A stretch of 64,000 bases of DNA from Dicyema japonicum (Eukaryota; Dicyemida; Rhombozoa; Dicyemidae): contig RDEW01000017.1 in the NCBI GenBank assembly GCA_011109175.1, forward strand, positions 751,855-815,854, written 5' to 3'. Numbering within the stretch: the stretch's first letter is position 1; the number at the start of each line of letters is the position of its first letter. The notes under the pieces were generated by a model that was not told the DNA's origin, did not search any database, and worked only from the letters and a program-made list of their open reading frames with translations. Shown piece by piece: positions 24,165 through 37,000 of this stretch. The position numbers and the translations under genes are program-made.

Positions 24165-24430
24165 GTCATAGAAACAGACACCTTCCAATATCACACGATT
24201 GCATTCAGAACTAGCAGAATTGGAAGAAAATGTCTTTCAATGGATAGGGGAGAGCAAATTATTTTTTTGTGTTCTATCCTGACAGTTGGCATCATCTGAA
24301 ACAAGTGGATCATATGACGTCTTTATAGTAGAATAAAGGAAAATAAAGAACAGAAAAAACAAAAGTTCCTCGACCAAATAATCAGCAGAGGGCACCGAAA
24401 TCAGTATCATCGTTATAATATTATAAATAA
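24165..24430. repeat. Unclassified dispersed repeat, copy 2
   Basis: Counterpart of 16,575-16,840. Its last 35 bases (ccaaataatcagcagagggc) also resemble the RLE-1 3' coding end at about 7,878-7,900, so it may be a non-autonomous derivative of RLE-1. That link is weak. Confidence 0.45.
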
Positions 24431-24599
24431 ATAAATAATATGTCGCGAACCGAGGGCAGGATCGAGCCGCAGACGTAAATCGTCACTATCAATCAATGCC
24501 AAAAATATTATTAATCAATTATTATATCAAAGAAAAAGTACTATTGTTAAATAAAGTTTTTATGACAGGTCTTCATTATGGCCTGCAGGCATTAAGCAC

Positions 24600-25440
24600 T
24601 CTATGGGAGTTATGGTGTGAGGAGGGAATCTCCCGAAGCTCCGTCTGACAGCTGATCTAGTCTTTTCCTGTCAACCATCCCACCACATCATCGTCGTTTT
24701 TCAAAGCAGTTGTCAAGGCCTAGCAGAAGAGCACTTCAACGCGAATTGTATTTACATCAAACAGAGTATCAACTGCCCCTACTGGGAAGGCATTGAGCCA
24801 GGACCCCATTTCTTAAAAGAAACTGCATTCAGACATGAGCGGCGATGTATCAGCGGACTTCCAAGTTCATTTATCTTTTTTCACAAAGGAATTCATCCCA
24901 GTCCTTTTGAGAGGTAAAGTTATTGCTGTCCACTGCTGCACAACAGAGTCAAGCACAGGGTCCAGACTCAATCCGTGGCAGGAACATAAAATTGAGTTGG
25001 CCAAGTCACGGAAGCTTGCGAGTGACGACAGGTAGCATGGAATGGCCAAATCGGAAGGGGACCTCAAACCAAATTCCCCCAAACTTTATCGAGCTTTCTT
25101 TAGGGCCAGCTAGTCTGTCCAATCTGATATTGAGGATTCTTCAGTCGTCTGTCTGATAAGCAAGGGGAAATCTCTAATGAGAAGATTATCTTGTGAACAA
25201 AACTGTTATTTTTTATTATGAAGGCGGTATGTGCTTCAAGAGCCTTTCCGTCAAGCCAGAACGATTCGACCTTTCTCATAAACTTTTTCATCCCGAACAA
25301 GGATAGAGGGAATCCAAGAAGAACAGTACAAGAAGACTATCCTTGCATCAGGAACTAGGTCTCAAAGGCGGATTTTGACAATGAAAACTCGTCAGGCGGA
25401 ATGCTAACATTTATGATTTCTGTTTTCAGCATATTCACTG
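24600..25440 (-). mobile_element. RLE-1 RT thumb to endonuclease start, decayed (copy G)
   Basis: Minus strand: KVESFWLDGKALEAHTAFIIKN, then GEFGLRSPSDLAIPCYLSSLAS (cf. EGFGIRNPVDLSLPAYLSSL in copy D), then MGSWLNAFPVGAVDTLFD (start of the SGAWL block). The rest of the endonuclease is not recognisable. Confidence 0.7.
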
Positions 25441-25479
25441 CAGATGGGAAAATTAAAACAAATTAGTTAGTTAGTTAAA

Positions 25480-26000
25480 AACACTCAGGTGTTACTCATA
25501 AGCAGATAAATACTTAAGGTTCCGCTTGTGTTGTACTTTTTTTCACCAGTTTTCTCCATATAAATATTCTCCTCGCCCGTATCCGCTGTTTTCAATCTCC
25601 CACCAATATGAGCAGAATCTTGATCCAGACAAAGAGGAAGCTTAGTTCTCTGCGTCCACGAAAGCTCCCAGTTACATTTTGATTGAAAAAATCATCTATA
25701 ATGAGGTTACATAGTGTCATCAATATCCATATGGAGAATATGCAAAAAAAGTCGCCAGAGAGATTTTATCACTTCCTTGCCTATCGGCCCACGTTTACGT
25801 AGCTCTTAAAGAGTCCTGTTGTTTAATTTCTTATGACAATAGATGCCTACTATTTTTCTTAGTTGATTTATGTGATATCCGTCAAGTCTGCTAAGATCTG
25901 CTTTCGAAGGTTCCCAAGTTCCTGAGTTTTACAGTAACATCGGTTTTATAAACTCATTAAATATCATTATCCGCAAATTCTAAGAGACGTGGTTTCTACG
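25480..26000 (-). mobile_element. RTE-like LINE 3' fragment
   Basis: Minus strand: FIKPMLL, SGTWEPSKADLSRLDGYHINQLRKIVG, SLWRLFLHILHMDIDDT. These are the C-terminal RTE blocks (FVKPVSMYNAATW, RKQLR, RWRLFGHILRM in the copy at 41.9-44.7 kb). Confidence 0.7.
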
Positions 26001-26094
26001 GGTCCAAATATTCCACATCTTTTTCATTGCACAAGATGCAGCATTTTTCTGCTAGCAATGTCCTCAGCATCTCATAGAAGCGAGCCGAACTCCT

Positions 26095-26330
26095 TAATTA
26101 TTTTATTTATTATTTATTTAATAACCCCGAAAAAAGAACACCAAGAAAGAAGGAGTAAATCAACTAATTAAGTGATCCCGGTACGCCTCAACAGGATCGA
26201 GAGGTTTTTCCTATGTTCCTCCAGAGTACCCACGGCTTTCCTGAATAGACGACGATCATCTTTCATTAGAGTTTGAAGAGGGGTGGGTTTTTTCCCCAAT
26301 GTTTGTCTCAATTGTGTAAAGGGATAAATT
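26095..26330 (-). repeat. Jockey-like LINE 3' terminal repeat
   Basis: On + it begins with tatttaataaccccg, the reverse of the family 3' end, and contains aattaagtgatcccgg, found in the same place at 4,056, 15,645 and 34,890. No RT remains. Confidence 0.55.
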
Positions 26331-26445
26331 TAAATCATTAAAATTTTAGTTATTACTTTAAAATTAAAAATAAACATTTAATTTGAATATAGAACGTTTT
26401 TAAATTATATTTTGAATTTTATCATAGTGGTTCAGTCACATTCAA

Positions 26446-27083
26446 ATGTTGCGTTTTTCAAAGTTAACATTGTTACCCAACTGCTACATTAACTTACATC
26501 GAAACCGTTTCAAAACAACGTTAGTAGATATTTCACGTCTTCCCATGAAGTTTAAAAAACAAACTCCCCCAAGACTTACTGGTTATGAGAACGTCGATGA
26601 GCTTAGAAAAATCTTTGGAAAATTTGGAATGGCATCAGGAGTTAATCCTGCAAAATTATGGCCTTCGATTGAGGAGATAATAGAATTAACAGATGAAGAT
26701 AACCAATTTGAACCAAATCTGGATTTTTTGAAACAAGAAATTAAAGAAAATCAGGAAAATAAAGTAAAAGAAATGCTGAATAGGTTATATTTTTAAATAA
26801 ATTAAAGACGTGCCGAAATTTCAGAAAATTTGAAGAAAATGCCTCAGCTTATTAAAGCACATCGGCAACAACGACGTAAATTAAAAGAAGCTAAATCAAA
26901 ATCAGAAAAAAAATAAATAATTTGCTAATGGAAGCTCAAGAAGAATTTGGTTATTTACTTAAACCAAGTGATCAGAAATTCAAACAATTTGCAGTTGAAA
27001 AGTCTCAGAAATTAAAAGAAGAGATGAGATTAAAGAGAAAGGAAGAAAAGAAGAGAAAACTAAACCCACTAACAAACGTTTGA
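26446..27083 (+). CDS. GADD45GIP1: Mitochondrial large-subunit ribosomal protein mL64 (CRIF1 / GADD45GIP1)
   Basis: Two exons, 26446-26783 and 26808-27083, split by a 24-nt intron. About 200 residues. The N terminus is arginine-rich (presequence-like). TGYENVDELRKIFGKFG with SGVNPAKLWPS is the family signature near residue 50, then ISENLKKMPQLIKAHRQQRR, and MEAQEEFGYLLKPSDQKF with a long basic helix at the end. Family role: component of the mitoribosomal large subunit near the exit tunnel. One frame break falls in the eight-A run at about 26,907-26,914; the correct frame resumes at once, which suggests a base-calling error. Confidence 0.8.
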
Positions 27084-27129
27084 TTTATTTTAATTTAAAT
27101 GTTTTTTTATATTTAATGCTTTAATGTAG

Positions 27130-29500
27130 CTTAAGAATTTTTTAAGCATTTTTACTATTTTAATTTTCACTGGTTATTGAATGACGGGAGGGTTGTTCTC
27201 GGTCTTTCACAGAAGCGTTTTACATTGAAAGAGGAGTAGTAATCTTCCATTGCGATGTTCTGAGGGGATATCGGGTCCAACCTCAGGACGTGTCCAAAAA
27301 GTCTCCAACGAGAACTAATGATCTCGTGGCTTAATGGTTTACAGTCACATTTATTGTACAGTCCATTCTGCGAGATCTTGTGATCCAGGATATTCTAGTT
27401 ATGTTTCTTAGATGATTCCGGTTAAACGAGTTTAGCCTCTCCAATTCCTCTTTTGAGGTGACCCAGGTCCCAGTGTTGTATAGGAGGATTGGTTTGATGA
27501 AGGTGTCATATAACATTATCCTTTGTTTTATGTTATTCCCTTTTTGTTTTAGTTATAGGTTTTTCAGCTTGTGTAATGCCGCGTTTGCCATGGTTTTTCT
27601 CCCTATGATATTTTTACTATCTCCTAATAGGGTACCAAGTTTCTTTGTGTGTCTCTATTTCTTTTCGAGTGAGTTATTCATTCGTCTTATTTCTGTCCGT
27701 TCTGTTTTTTTCCTGTTCAGGGTGAGAAACCATTTCCCAAGTATATCTGGTGCTTTTTCTAGTACATATTCCAGGAGTTCTTTGGTTTCAGAGATTAGGT
27801 CGACATCATCAGCATAAATCACTTCTTCTATTTTTCCTTGGTATAATGGTTTCAGTTCCCTCATAGCGGCCTCCAAGTATTGTGAATAGTAGCGGAGAAA
27901 GGAAGTCTCCTTGAGGAGTGCCGTGTTTGTTTCAAATTTTCTTGAGTAGGTTTTTCCAACTCTCACAAAGAGCTCTGTGTTAGATAGAAGGATTTGAGTC
28001 ATTCTTAGTCTCGACTCGTCAATAAACCCTTCCAGCACTGTCATCAATTTGTTCCTGTTAACCGAGTCAAAGGCTTTTGATAGATCTATTCTCAGAATGT
28101 GGTTGCATTGCAATACCTTTGATGTGTTGCAAATCTCCATCTGTGACTCCAGACTGAATCAGCTGTTGATCTTTTTTCTCAGAACCCGTAGAGAATTTGA
28201 TAATATAATTGGTCGTAAGTTTTCAGCCGGTCCTTTGAGTTTATTAGGTTTTTGTATAGGTATTAGTAATCCCGTTCCCATGGTTGAGTTAGTTGAAAAC
28301 ATTTCATTTAGTAGTGCAGCGATTTTTTCAAAAGGGGGTCAGGGCCGTATTTCAGTAATTCTGGGTTAATCGTATCTGGTCCGGGGCTTCTATATTTTTT
28401 AGTTTTTGACATGCTGTTTTTACTTCCAAAATTGTAATTGGTTTTCAGGTGTCTTGGCTTTCTTTTGAATGGGAGGATTGCTGTAGTCACATTGAAAAGT
28501 TTTTCAAAATGTGTTGCAATTGCCTCCGCTTGCTCTTCAGTATTAAGTATTGTCTTGCCATTTTTGTCTTTGATGATTATTCGTTCCTTCCGGTTTGTGT
28601 GGCGTAGTAGACGAACGGTCATTACATTTAAGAATTGTCTTTTAGTTTTGTTACTTCGTTGATTTTACGAAGCTGTTCTTCTTGGTGGAGTGTCTTGTTC
28701 AGTCTCCTTATTTTTCTACGGATTTGGTCCCTCTGCCCCTGAAGGGCTTTTCTCTTGTTATAGTCTTTTTCGTTTAGTTTCTTTTGTATGGATTTCTTTT
28801 AACTACTTTGCTAGTTTTGTATGTATCGTCCGACCCATACTGGCCATCTCCCGCGTGCCGAGACTGGGTTGCTGCTTAGTTCATTATATTCTTTGTGCGA
28901 TCCCACGAAATTCATTCTGTTAAGTCCTTCAGATGAGAGCAGATGTATTTTGTAATTTTTGACTGTATCTGGATGAGAGATCAGTTTTTCCGTTCTTTTT
29001 TGTTCCAATTTTCAATAAATATAAGTGAGGACGACTCATATTCATTATACGTCTTTGATAATTATGAGTATAATTCCTCCAGTTCGATCGGGTTTTTTGC
29101 CGCTCTTCCACAGTGTGGTGGATATACATTTATAATTGTTAGTGTATTTTTAGTGGAACATTGGTTGTTCAGACGGATCTGTATTACGAAAATCCTGTCA
29201 TTCAGCATTCACCCGCCAAATGCGACTGATATCAGATGATAGTTTTCTGTGAATGGCGAATCCAAGACCACAGTGTTTTGAGTCACTGGGTAGGCATATT
29301 AGTCGATATTCTTTATGGTCTTCACCTAGATAGTACGTAATTTTCGTCTCTTGTATACAGCCAATAGAAACGTTATATCTTTCTGGGTCATCACAGAGAG
29401 CATTTCTTGACTGAGGCTTAGATATTCCTCAAGCATTGAACGTAAGAAGCTTTAGGGCAAACATATTCTCTTGTATATTCTGCTTTTTAGACATTTTTTT
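27130..29500 (-). mobile_element. RTE-like LINE, long but frameshifted copy
   Basis: Minus strand, in order from high to low coordinates: endonuclease start (RYNVSIGCIQETKITYYLGED, CGLGFAIHRK), linker and RT fingers (SPGPDTINPELLKY), motif A (RIDLSKAFDSVNR, about 28,060), EEVIYADDVDLISE (catalytic YADD, about 27,800), FIKPILLYNTGTWVTSKEELE, and the C-terminal WRLFGH-type block (ETFWTRPEVGPDIP) near 27,270. Many shifts; not functional. The open frames on the + strand here are antisense shadows. Confidence 0.8.
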
Positions 29501-30004
29501 AACCGCTGTACAGAGAAGAAACGAAGCACGTCACCACCTCACAATTTTTGTCTACATGGCAATTTAAAAAATTAAGTAAAGTGGTTTTTCTAAGATAATT
29601 CATGAGAAATCTCTCATTATTCTTTTAATAGCATTAACATTTAATTATGTTGAATCTATTCTTTACTTGAAAGTTCAAAATCTAACGAATGTGGTCATGT
29701 CTTGATTTTATTTTTAAGACCCACATGATTGCATCCTTTCAAAAAACAAAACTTCTAGATTCATAATACATTAAGCCGAAATATACAGCAGCGAAATTCT
29801 AACCTGTGACAATTAGTATTTCGTTCGGCATAGCCATCCTGTATTCCATTCTTTCAGAAAGAAATATTAAATCTAAATTATTTTAGACTCATTAAACTGA
29901 TAAACAATTTATTTCGTCATAAACATTTTTTAGTGAATAAATAAATTAACAAAAAAAATAAATCGTTATTGAAAATTGTTAGATTAGTACACTAAATTTT
30001 TTAA
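29501..30004. other. Intergenic, no gene seen
   Basis: AT-rich 3' flank of the OGDH gene. No feature recognised. Confidence 0.4.
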
Positions 30005-33000
30005 TTAGGAAAATGACTCTTCCAACAAAGTCTCGAGTTCTTTGATGTGGGCAAGCTTATGTCCAGCGGCAGGGGAAGCTGAAATTGGTCTTCCAGAAAA
30101 GCTTAGATATTAAAAAAATAATTAAACCGTACAGAATAATCCTTAAAACCACATTCTTTAAGAGTATTGTTTATTCTAGGTGCAACAAAAGTCCACGCTC
30201 CCATATTTTTAGGCTCTTCTTGCACCCATAAAATGTCTTTAAAATTTGGATATGATGCAAGTTCAGATGAAATTAAGTCAAATGGAAAAGGAGACAACTA
30301 TAACAAAAACTTATGGTAAATAATACTTGCTCAACTCTAATAATTGCTGTATTTGAAGTCTGATTATATTTTTCACGTGATTTGATCAAATCATAATAAA
30401 TTTTTCCACTCGTTAGAATAATACGCTTAACAGTTGATTTCGCCTTCATCAGGGATAATCTAAATGTTTTAAAAAGATACTCTATGAAATCGAGTTCCAG
30501 GTAATATTTCGGTCAACTGTGATTGCGCTTCAGGAAGACGAAGTAGATTTTTTGGAGACATCACAACGAGCTAAGATAATAATTATTTGTAATAACTGGT
30601 TTTCTAAATGGTAAGCTAATTTGTCTTCTTAAAACGTGAAAAAATTAGCTGGTGTACTGCAGTTAACAACAAACCAAGAGGATTCTTTCAATTGCCTATT
30701 TTCAAAATCTTCACTATCAATATTCTAAAGTAGAATGTATATAAAAACTTTGGCTTCTTCAGCTTCACAACATAATTGAAGAAATCTTTCAAGACGTGCA
30801 CTTGAGTGTTCAGGACCCTTTGAGTAAAAACTCTAAACAAACCATTCCTTCGTAACCATGCGGAAGCAATAGTACGATACCAGATTGGTGACCCCATTTG
30901 GTTTCTCCTGATGACAAAAACTGATCAATTATTATTTGTCCGCCATTAGCAAAATCTCCAAATTGTGCTTCCCAGATTATCAGTGAATTTGGATTTTGAA
31001 GAGAATAACCATGCTCAAATCCTACAATTAAAAATCACTAATTCACCAAGAACAGCGTATTCTGATAATGAACTGTTACAAACATGATATAATGCTTGCG
31101 AAGAGGACAAATTGTTTAAAGGAATGAATGTTTTAAAGTCTTTTGTCTGATCGTGAATAACATGATGCCGATGACTTTATATAAGAATAAAATATTCTAC
31201 CTGAAGGTTCCTCTTTGTACATCTTGTCCACTAAGACGTACGTGGAATCCATCCAAAAGAGTAGATCCAAAAGCAAAACATTCGGCCAGCGCCCAGTCAA
31301 ATACACCAGATTTTACCATGGTTTCTCTCTTTTTTAGTGTTCTGAGTAAAACTATTCAACAATTTCTATATAGTTAAACCAGGATGTATAGAGAAATCCT
31401 CCCCTGGTTTAGAACTAACGATATTGGCAATGTGATTTATTGTATCAGATGAAATTCCGTTCTGATTAATTTGACGTAATTCGTAATTTCCTGTCCATTT
31501 TGAGTCAACCCAGTCAGATGTTTTTATCATTATATTACTGGATTCCTTTAAGGCTTTTTCACAAGTCGCAAAATATGATGTACATTCATCCTATAAAAAT
31601 AAATTAAATAGGTAACATCGATTTGTTTCTGAGTAACAAGTCCTTCATTAACCAATTTTTTTGAATATTTTTCAAAGACGTTAGGAATACTTCTAATTTT
31701 TGAGTACATTAACGGCTGAGTAAACATCGGTTCGTCTGTTTCGTTATGTCCATTTCGACGATATCCGATCTAAATTGAAATAAAAACCAAATAAACGAAG
31801 TTGTAAATAAACTTAACAATACCAAGTCAATTACGACATCTGTTTTAAAAGTCGCTCTAAAATCGGCAGCAAGTTTAGCGGCACGAATAACTGAATCCAC
31901 GTCGTCGCCATTGACATGTAATATTGGAGATGCTACTACTTTTGCAACTTCAGTGCAAAATTCAGAAGATCTTGAAAATCGTGGATCTGTAGTAAACCCA
32001 ATCTAAAATAAATAACTACTTAATCTACTTGATTGTTAACAACAACATGAATAGTCCCATGAGTAGTATAATCCGGCAAATGGGAGAGGTGAAAAGTTTC
32101 ATAGACGACTCCCTGTCCAGCAAATGAGGCATCTCCATGCATAATAATACTCATTGTCTTTTAAATACAATAAATTAAAATACGCGGTCTCCATTGTTAT
32201 CTCCAGTATAAAATTGAGTTGCTTTAGTCTTTCCTTGAACGACTGGATTCACAGCTTCAAGATGCGAAGGGTTGGCTACAAGTGATACTTTGATTTCTTT
32301 TTTAGTTTTCGAGTTGATAATGTCCTGAGTGACGCCAATGTGATATTTTACGTCTCCTGATCCTTCATCCGAGGGATCCAGAAATGAATTAAAGCAGCAA
32401 AATATTTGTTCCAATGATTTATTGCAAACAGCCGATAAAACATTTAATCTCCCCCTTAGAGATTTCTACAAATCAGACCTATGTGGCATTCCAAACAAAA
32501 AATCGTTAACACCCTTTGCAGTAGAAGCATCCACAATAGTTTTTAACAGTGGAATAGAGAATCACATCCTTCAACTCCAAATCGCTTCTCCGCTGGCCAA
32601 GTTTTTGATAAAAATTCCTCAAATCTAAAATTATTCAATCTGAAATATTTCAAATACTTTGTAGTTCTTAGTAGTCTTAGAAGTGTGTTCTGTCTTTCTT
32701 CAACAGAAAGAATCTCTGGATTTTCAATTCTTTCACGGATAAAATTTCTTTGTTCTTTTGATAAAATATATTTGTATTCAACTCCAATATTTCCACAATA
32801 TTTTTCCTAATGTTACAAAATTTAGTTTTTAATGAAATATTGTCAAGTCATAATAGAATTATTATAATTTGATTACTTATCATAGTTTCATTATCAAAAA
32901 TTCCAAAAATACCAAAACACTACACCCTAAATACTTAAGATTAGCCATAAAGAGTGAATCTACCTTTAATTTAGAGATAATTTCGGTAAGAGTCATTTCA

Positions 33001-33565
33001 GTTGAATTCCCTCCTATATTTGTAGCAAATACCGGAATAGTAAAAGTTTTGTTTAAGTCGGATGAATCTAAATCATTAAACCTCAAAAACACCCAATCCG
33101 TTAATCTTCAAAATTGACAAATCATCAATATTTGTTCCATGAGTTAAATTTAAAGGATCTAACGATGCTTGTCTGAATCCTTGAGCCTACAAAATAATTC
33201 AAGGAGTGACCTGAAAATATCGAATAAGATTTAAAACTTGTCCAGAAATTTTATTATCTTCCTTCAAATTTGAAAGAGGTGTGCTTTCTGTTGGTGGTCT
33301 TGAAAACGCCTCGCCTGGCAATTTTCCTGCTGTGATGTTAGTAAAATATGCGTTCCACGACTAGAAATAAAAATCAAATTTAATACAGAATGTACCGAAT
33401 TTGGATTCTTTAACCAAGCCTCATACATTTGTTCTAAATATAAACTTGAATTTCCGTTAATAAAGGGTTCCGACTGAACGTAGGATGAACATCTTAAGGG
33501 TTTCGTAATTAAATGATGTTTTTTACATTAAGAATGTTTTTGGTGATAACAGCAGTAATTACCAT
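30005..33565 (-). CDS. OGDH: 2-oxoglutarate dehydrogenase E1 component, mitochondrial
   Basis: Thiamine-diphosphate E1 of the 2-oxoglutarate dehydrogenase complex in the TCA cycle. About 19 exons, joined by introns mostly of 21-33 nt (two of 21 nt), one of 53 nt and one of about 165 nt near 32,810-32,975. Recognisable along the protein: [97 protein letters not shown] (ThDP-binding core), [42 protein letters not shown] and [10 protein letters not shown]. The order is complete to the stop at 30,005-30,007. Frame breaks lie in homopolymers at about 30,438, 30,639-30,644, 32,551, 33,085-33,089 and 33,519-33,524. All are one-base, so I treat the gene as real with consensus errors. Confidence 0.95.
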
Positions 33566-34029
33566 CTAATTATCGACGCAGTAGCAGACAAGTTTATCAA
33601 ATATTTTATTTTAAATTTTAATATAAAAATATTATATTAAAATAATAAATTAAGATAATATCCATTACAACTATATACTGATGTTATTTCCTTAATTTAT
33701 TTTTCAAATAACCTAAGAAAGTGTATTAAAAATTTAATTGAGTTTTAAATAAAGCATTAATTTTTATTTTTTTAACCAAAATTCAGTTAAACTTTTATGT
33801 GGCGATGATTTTTGAAAATTTCGTCATATTTTTATCATTAACCTTTAATATATCCATCATTGGGTGCTTAACTGACGCATTAAAGAAATTAACGTCAATA
33901 ACCACGGAATTTTTTTTATTTTCCTTGTTATTTGTGTTCTTTGAAAAGGGAATCCTTTAGACTCATGAAATGGAAAGAATTCCATATTCACAAAGGAGAA
34001 GTGGAAGTCAATAAAATTTACTGCTCCTA
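33566..34029. other. AT-rich intergenic, no gene seen
   Basis: Upstream flank of OGDH; promoter expected here but no motif is clear. Confidence 0.4.
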
Positions 34030-34330
34030 TTAGAAATGCAGTCTGATTCTACATTCAGAGCAAAATACCTTGATGTGGACATACCTGGTTTCTATTTATA
34101 CTTCTTGAAAAGTTTACAAACTTCAGAAAGTTTTCAACGAGGATTATGGCAAAGTTCGGTTCCACCTATGAGTGTGAACAGTTGTTTTCCTTATGAAATC
34201 AACAAAATTTTCTCAGAGAACAAGGCTTACTGATGAACACTTGTCATCCCTAATCAAGGTTAGAAATGCTAACACATTTCAGATGCACCTCAGGACAAAA
34301 CAAAGACAAAAGATTGATTTGATAATTTTT
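34030..34330 (+). mobile_element. hAT-type transposase C-terminal remnant (GTF2IRD2/ZBED-like)
   Basis: Across two or three frames: YLDVDIPGFYLYF, then FGSTYECEQLFS, MKSTKFSQRTRLTDEHLSSL and IKVRNANTF. The STYxCEQLFS...RSRLTDEHL pattern is the C-terminal dimerisation block of hAT-like transposases and their domesticated relatives. Only about 100 residues remain, with two shifts. Confidence 0.75.
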
Positions 34331-34892
34331 GAAAAATGATTACAATTGTTGCATTTGGCGTTTTGGAACGTTAGCGTATTATAGCCGTTGTAGTAGGCTT
34401 GTAAATTATTAAAAATACTCAATAAGATTAGGTGTTTTTCAGATTTGTTAGTGTGGCCAACTAGTATACTCAAATTATCTTATGCGGCACCAGGAGCTTT
34501 TTGAGTTTAATATATCTGTTGTAGACTCTTGATACTGCCAAGAGTTCACGTGAGGTGAAATGTGAATCAGTTCTCCAAACTTTTTTTTCATTTTCGTGCG
34601 CATGTGTCCTATTCAGACGATCCGGTTCTACGATGAAGCATTCATTAATGACGGTGTCACTCGTCATATCCAAAGCCTCATAAATGTGTGGAACTTTGTC
34701 CCGGAATGTACAGTAGCGCGATCCGATTCTGGACTTTGCTGCGGCATACCAAAGTTTATTTTATGATATTATAAATTTTTTCGAGATGATAAATAAAATT
34801 ATTCCAAAGATCAAGGGTGAAACCAAACTAACTAATTCCTTGATTCTGACAGGTTTCAGTAGAACCGTGGTTGATTTTGACATTCGTATAAT
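34331..34892. other. Unrecognised minus-strand open frame
   Basis: Minus strand 34,673-34,470 reads TVINECFIVEPDRLNRTHAH...ELLAVSRVYNRYIKLKKLL without stops, and the frame extends upstream with KVPHIYEAL. It looks protein-like, but I do not know the family. It may be transposon-derived, given the hAT remnant next door. Confidence 0.35.
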
Positions 34893-35078
34893 TAAGTGGT
34901 CCCGGTGTCCATACCAGTCTTTTCATACGGTTAGTTTGGAATTCTGGATTAATCTCCACAACGGGGAAGGTTTCTTCTCGTATCTCGGGCAGGCGTCCAG
35001 ATATAGTTTGATGTCCGGCCTGAGAGGATGGTCAGGAAATTTTTCCATCTTGAGGAAGTCCCGATAAGGTATTCCATG
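34893..35078 (-). repeat. Jockey-like LINE 3' terminal repeat, interrupted by the next element
   Basis: Similar over about 170 bp to 15,640-15,830. The RTE-like copy at 35,103 inserted just beside it. Confidence 0.6.
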
Positions 35079-35082
35079 ATTG

Positions 35083-35102
35083 GGGGGACGTTTAGTATAA
35101 AT
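35083..35102. repeat. Target-site duplication, left
   Basis: GGGGGACGTTTAGTATAAAT, repeated exactly at 37,001-37,020. Confidence 0.85.
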
Positions 35103-37000
35103 TTAATTATTATTAAGGCACTTCCACTAAAGCCACAATGCTTATATCCCGCATGTGCAACACTCAAAACAATATTTAGCGTTAATCTTTTCCATATTCC
35201 TCTGTCGAATGCAAGCGATCTTAATTCGTCTAGGTCTTCTCCCGTTTTGAGCTTTTTTTCACTTGGTTTAGATCTTTGTTTAAGACAATCGGCAGTGTCC
35301 TTCTTGGTCGTCCGCAACTGTCAAAGTAATCTTCCATCGCTTTGTTAGCGGGTGCGTCCGGATTCATTTGTAATACATGTCCAAATAGCCTCCACCGGGA
35401 ATCTATCACATCCTTGCTGATCTACGAACACATACACTTGTTGTAAAATACCACTGCTGTTTCAATCGTTGTTTTGAAACTGTGGGAAGTTGCTACTTCT
35501 TCATCAGTTTCTGTCTTTTTGAGTCAAAAGCTCTGGAGAGATCTATTCCCAGCACGGTCGTTGCACTCTTGAATCTTTGGTGCGTTGCACAGCGCCATCT
35601 ATGGCTCCAAAAAATGTCCGCCGTAGACCTCCCTTCTCGGAACCCACTTTGACTTGCTGGTAGGTATAGATCCGCCACAATCTTTATCCGGCTCAGTGCA
35701 ATGTTTGCCAGCACTTTGCGTATCGAGTTCAGAAGTATGATCGGGCGGAGATTTTCTACTGGTCTTTTTGCTTTGTTCGGTTTTGTATGGGTATTATTAA
35801 TTCATTTTCAAGTCCTAGATCGGTATTGGTTTCAAAGATGTCATTTAGGGTTTTTGCAATTGTTTCACAAAGTTTTTTGGCTCATATTTTAAAAGCTCAG
35901 AGACTTATGTTGTCTGGCCCAGCACTCTTGTTATTCTTCAGTTTTTTTTCTACTGTGATGGCATTCATTAATGTCTCGGTTCTTCCTTGGAATGGAGTAA
36001 ATTCTTCATTGTCTGTATTCACCAACATTTCAAAGTGACATACAATTAATTCGACGTTTTCCTCTGGGTTACCCACGAATTTTCCTTCTTTTTCTTTGAT
36101 TTGGAAGACGTTTTGTCCTTTCTTTGTTCGCAGCAGCCCTAAAGTCGCAAACATCCTTGAATTGTCCTTTAGGCTTGTTAATCTTTTTGATTTTCCATTT
36201 TAGTTCCCTTTGTTGGATTTTAAGCTCTTTTTATACTCTCGTCCGACATGTTTGCAGCTTTTAGCTTAGCTCTCTGCAATGCTTTGCCATATCTGGAACG
36301 TTTTGATGGTGATCCAATTTTAGGGCGTGATGATTTCGAACTTTAAGGCATATATCAGCAGATCTGCTTTGTTTGACCCCACAGAGTTCGTACTGATGAT
36401 TTCGGTACGGTTTTCTCCATTAGAGTCTCGATTTGTTCATGATATTTAGCCCTACAGGTAGGCTCTAATTGAAAATATATATTGGGCCTTTGTCTCGCCT
36501 TCTTCGCGTTTTCAATGTATTTTTCCCCCAGTCAAGTGCTTTTTTACAGACAGTTCTGCAATAACGATCTATGATCGCTGTCAGTTGTTGTCTCCTAGTA
36601 GGAACGTGCATCATTTAGCAAATGTTTACCAAACTTTCGGCAGATAATGTAGTCGATTTGATTATATATTCACGGTCTCCCCAACATAATTTTTACTTTG
36701 TCCGTGCCATGTCGTCTTGTTGCGAGCTGAGTGCGTGAAGGCCGTGTTGCACAGGAATAGGCTATTTACCTCGCAGAAGTTCACCAGAGAGGCTCCCGAT
36801 GCATTTCTCCTTCGGCGCCCGTGTCTTCCAATAAAGGATTCTTCGTGTCCCATTTGCATTCCGGCCTTTGCATTCACATCTCCCACAACAAAGACAAGGG
36901 ACGAGGACGAATTATTTGAATATCTGAGTAGAATTCCTCGAGCTCACCAGGGTTCTTGATTACTCGCCCGCAGTGTGGTGCATAAACATTCATGATAGTA
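35103..37000 (-). mobile_element. RTE-like LINE copy bounded by 20-bp TSDs
   Basis: Minus strand from 37,000: MNVYAPHCG (endonuclease middle; so 5'-truncated), GDVNAKAGMQMG, LVNFCEVNSLFLCNTAF, then RT blocks RPIILLNSIRKVLANI, QSGFREGRSTADIFWSHRW, LGIDLSRAFDS, followed by the WRLFGH-like C terminus (near 35,390) and a (TAA)n-like tail at the left edge. The segment with the catalytic YADD is missing between about 35,410 and 35,520. Exact 20-bp flanking repeats show a retro-insertion with subsequent decay. Confidence 0.85.

Noticed and set aside
27458-29239. Several plus-strand ORFs of 70-120 codons
   Set aside because: They lie antisense to the RTE-like LINE at 27.1-29.5 kb and have biased, non-protein-like composition.
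33070-33092. A 14-nt GT..AG intron in OGDH
   Set aside because: Splicing it would give the wrong frame. A one-base change in the adjacent T run (coding strand) restores the match to the family.
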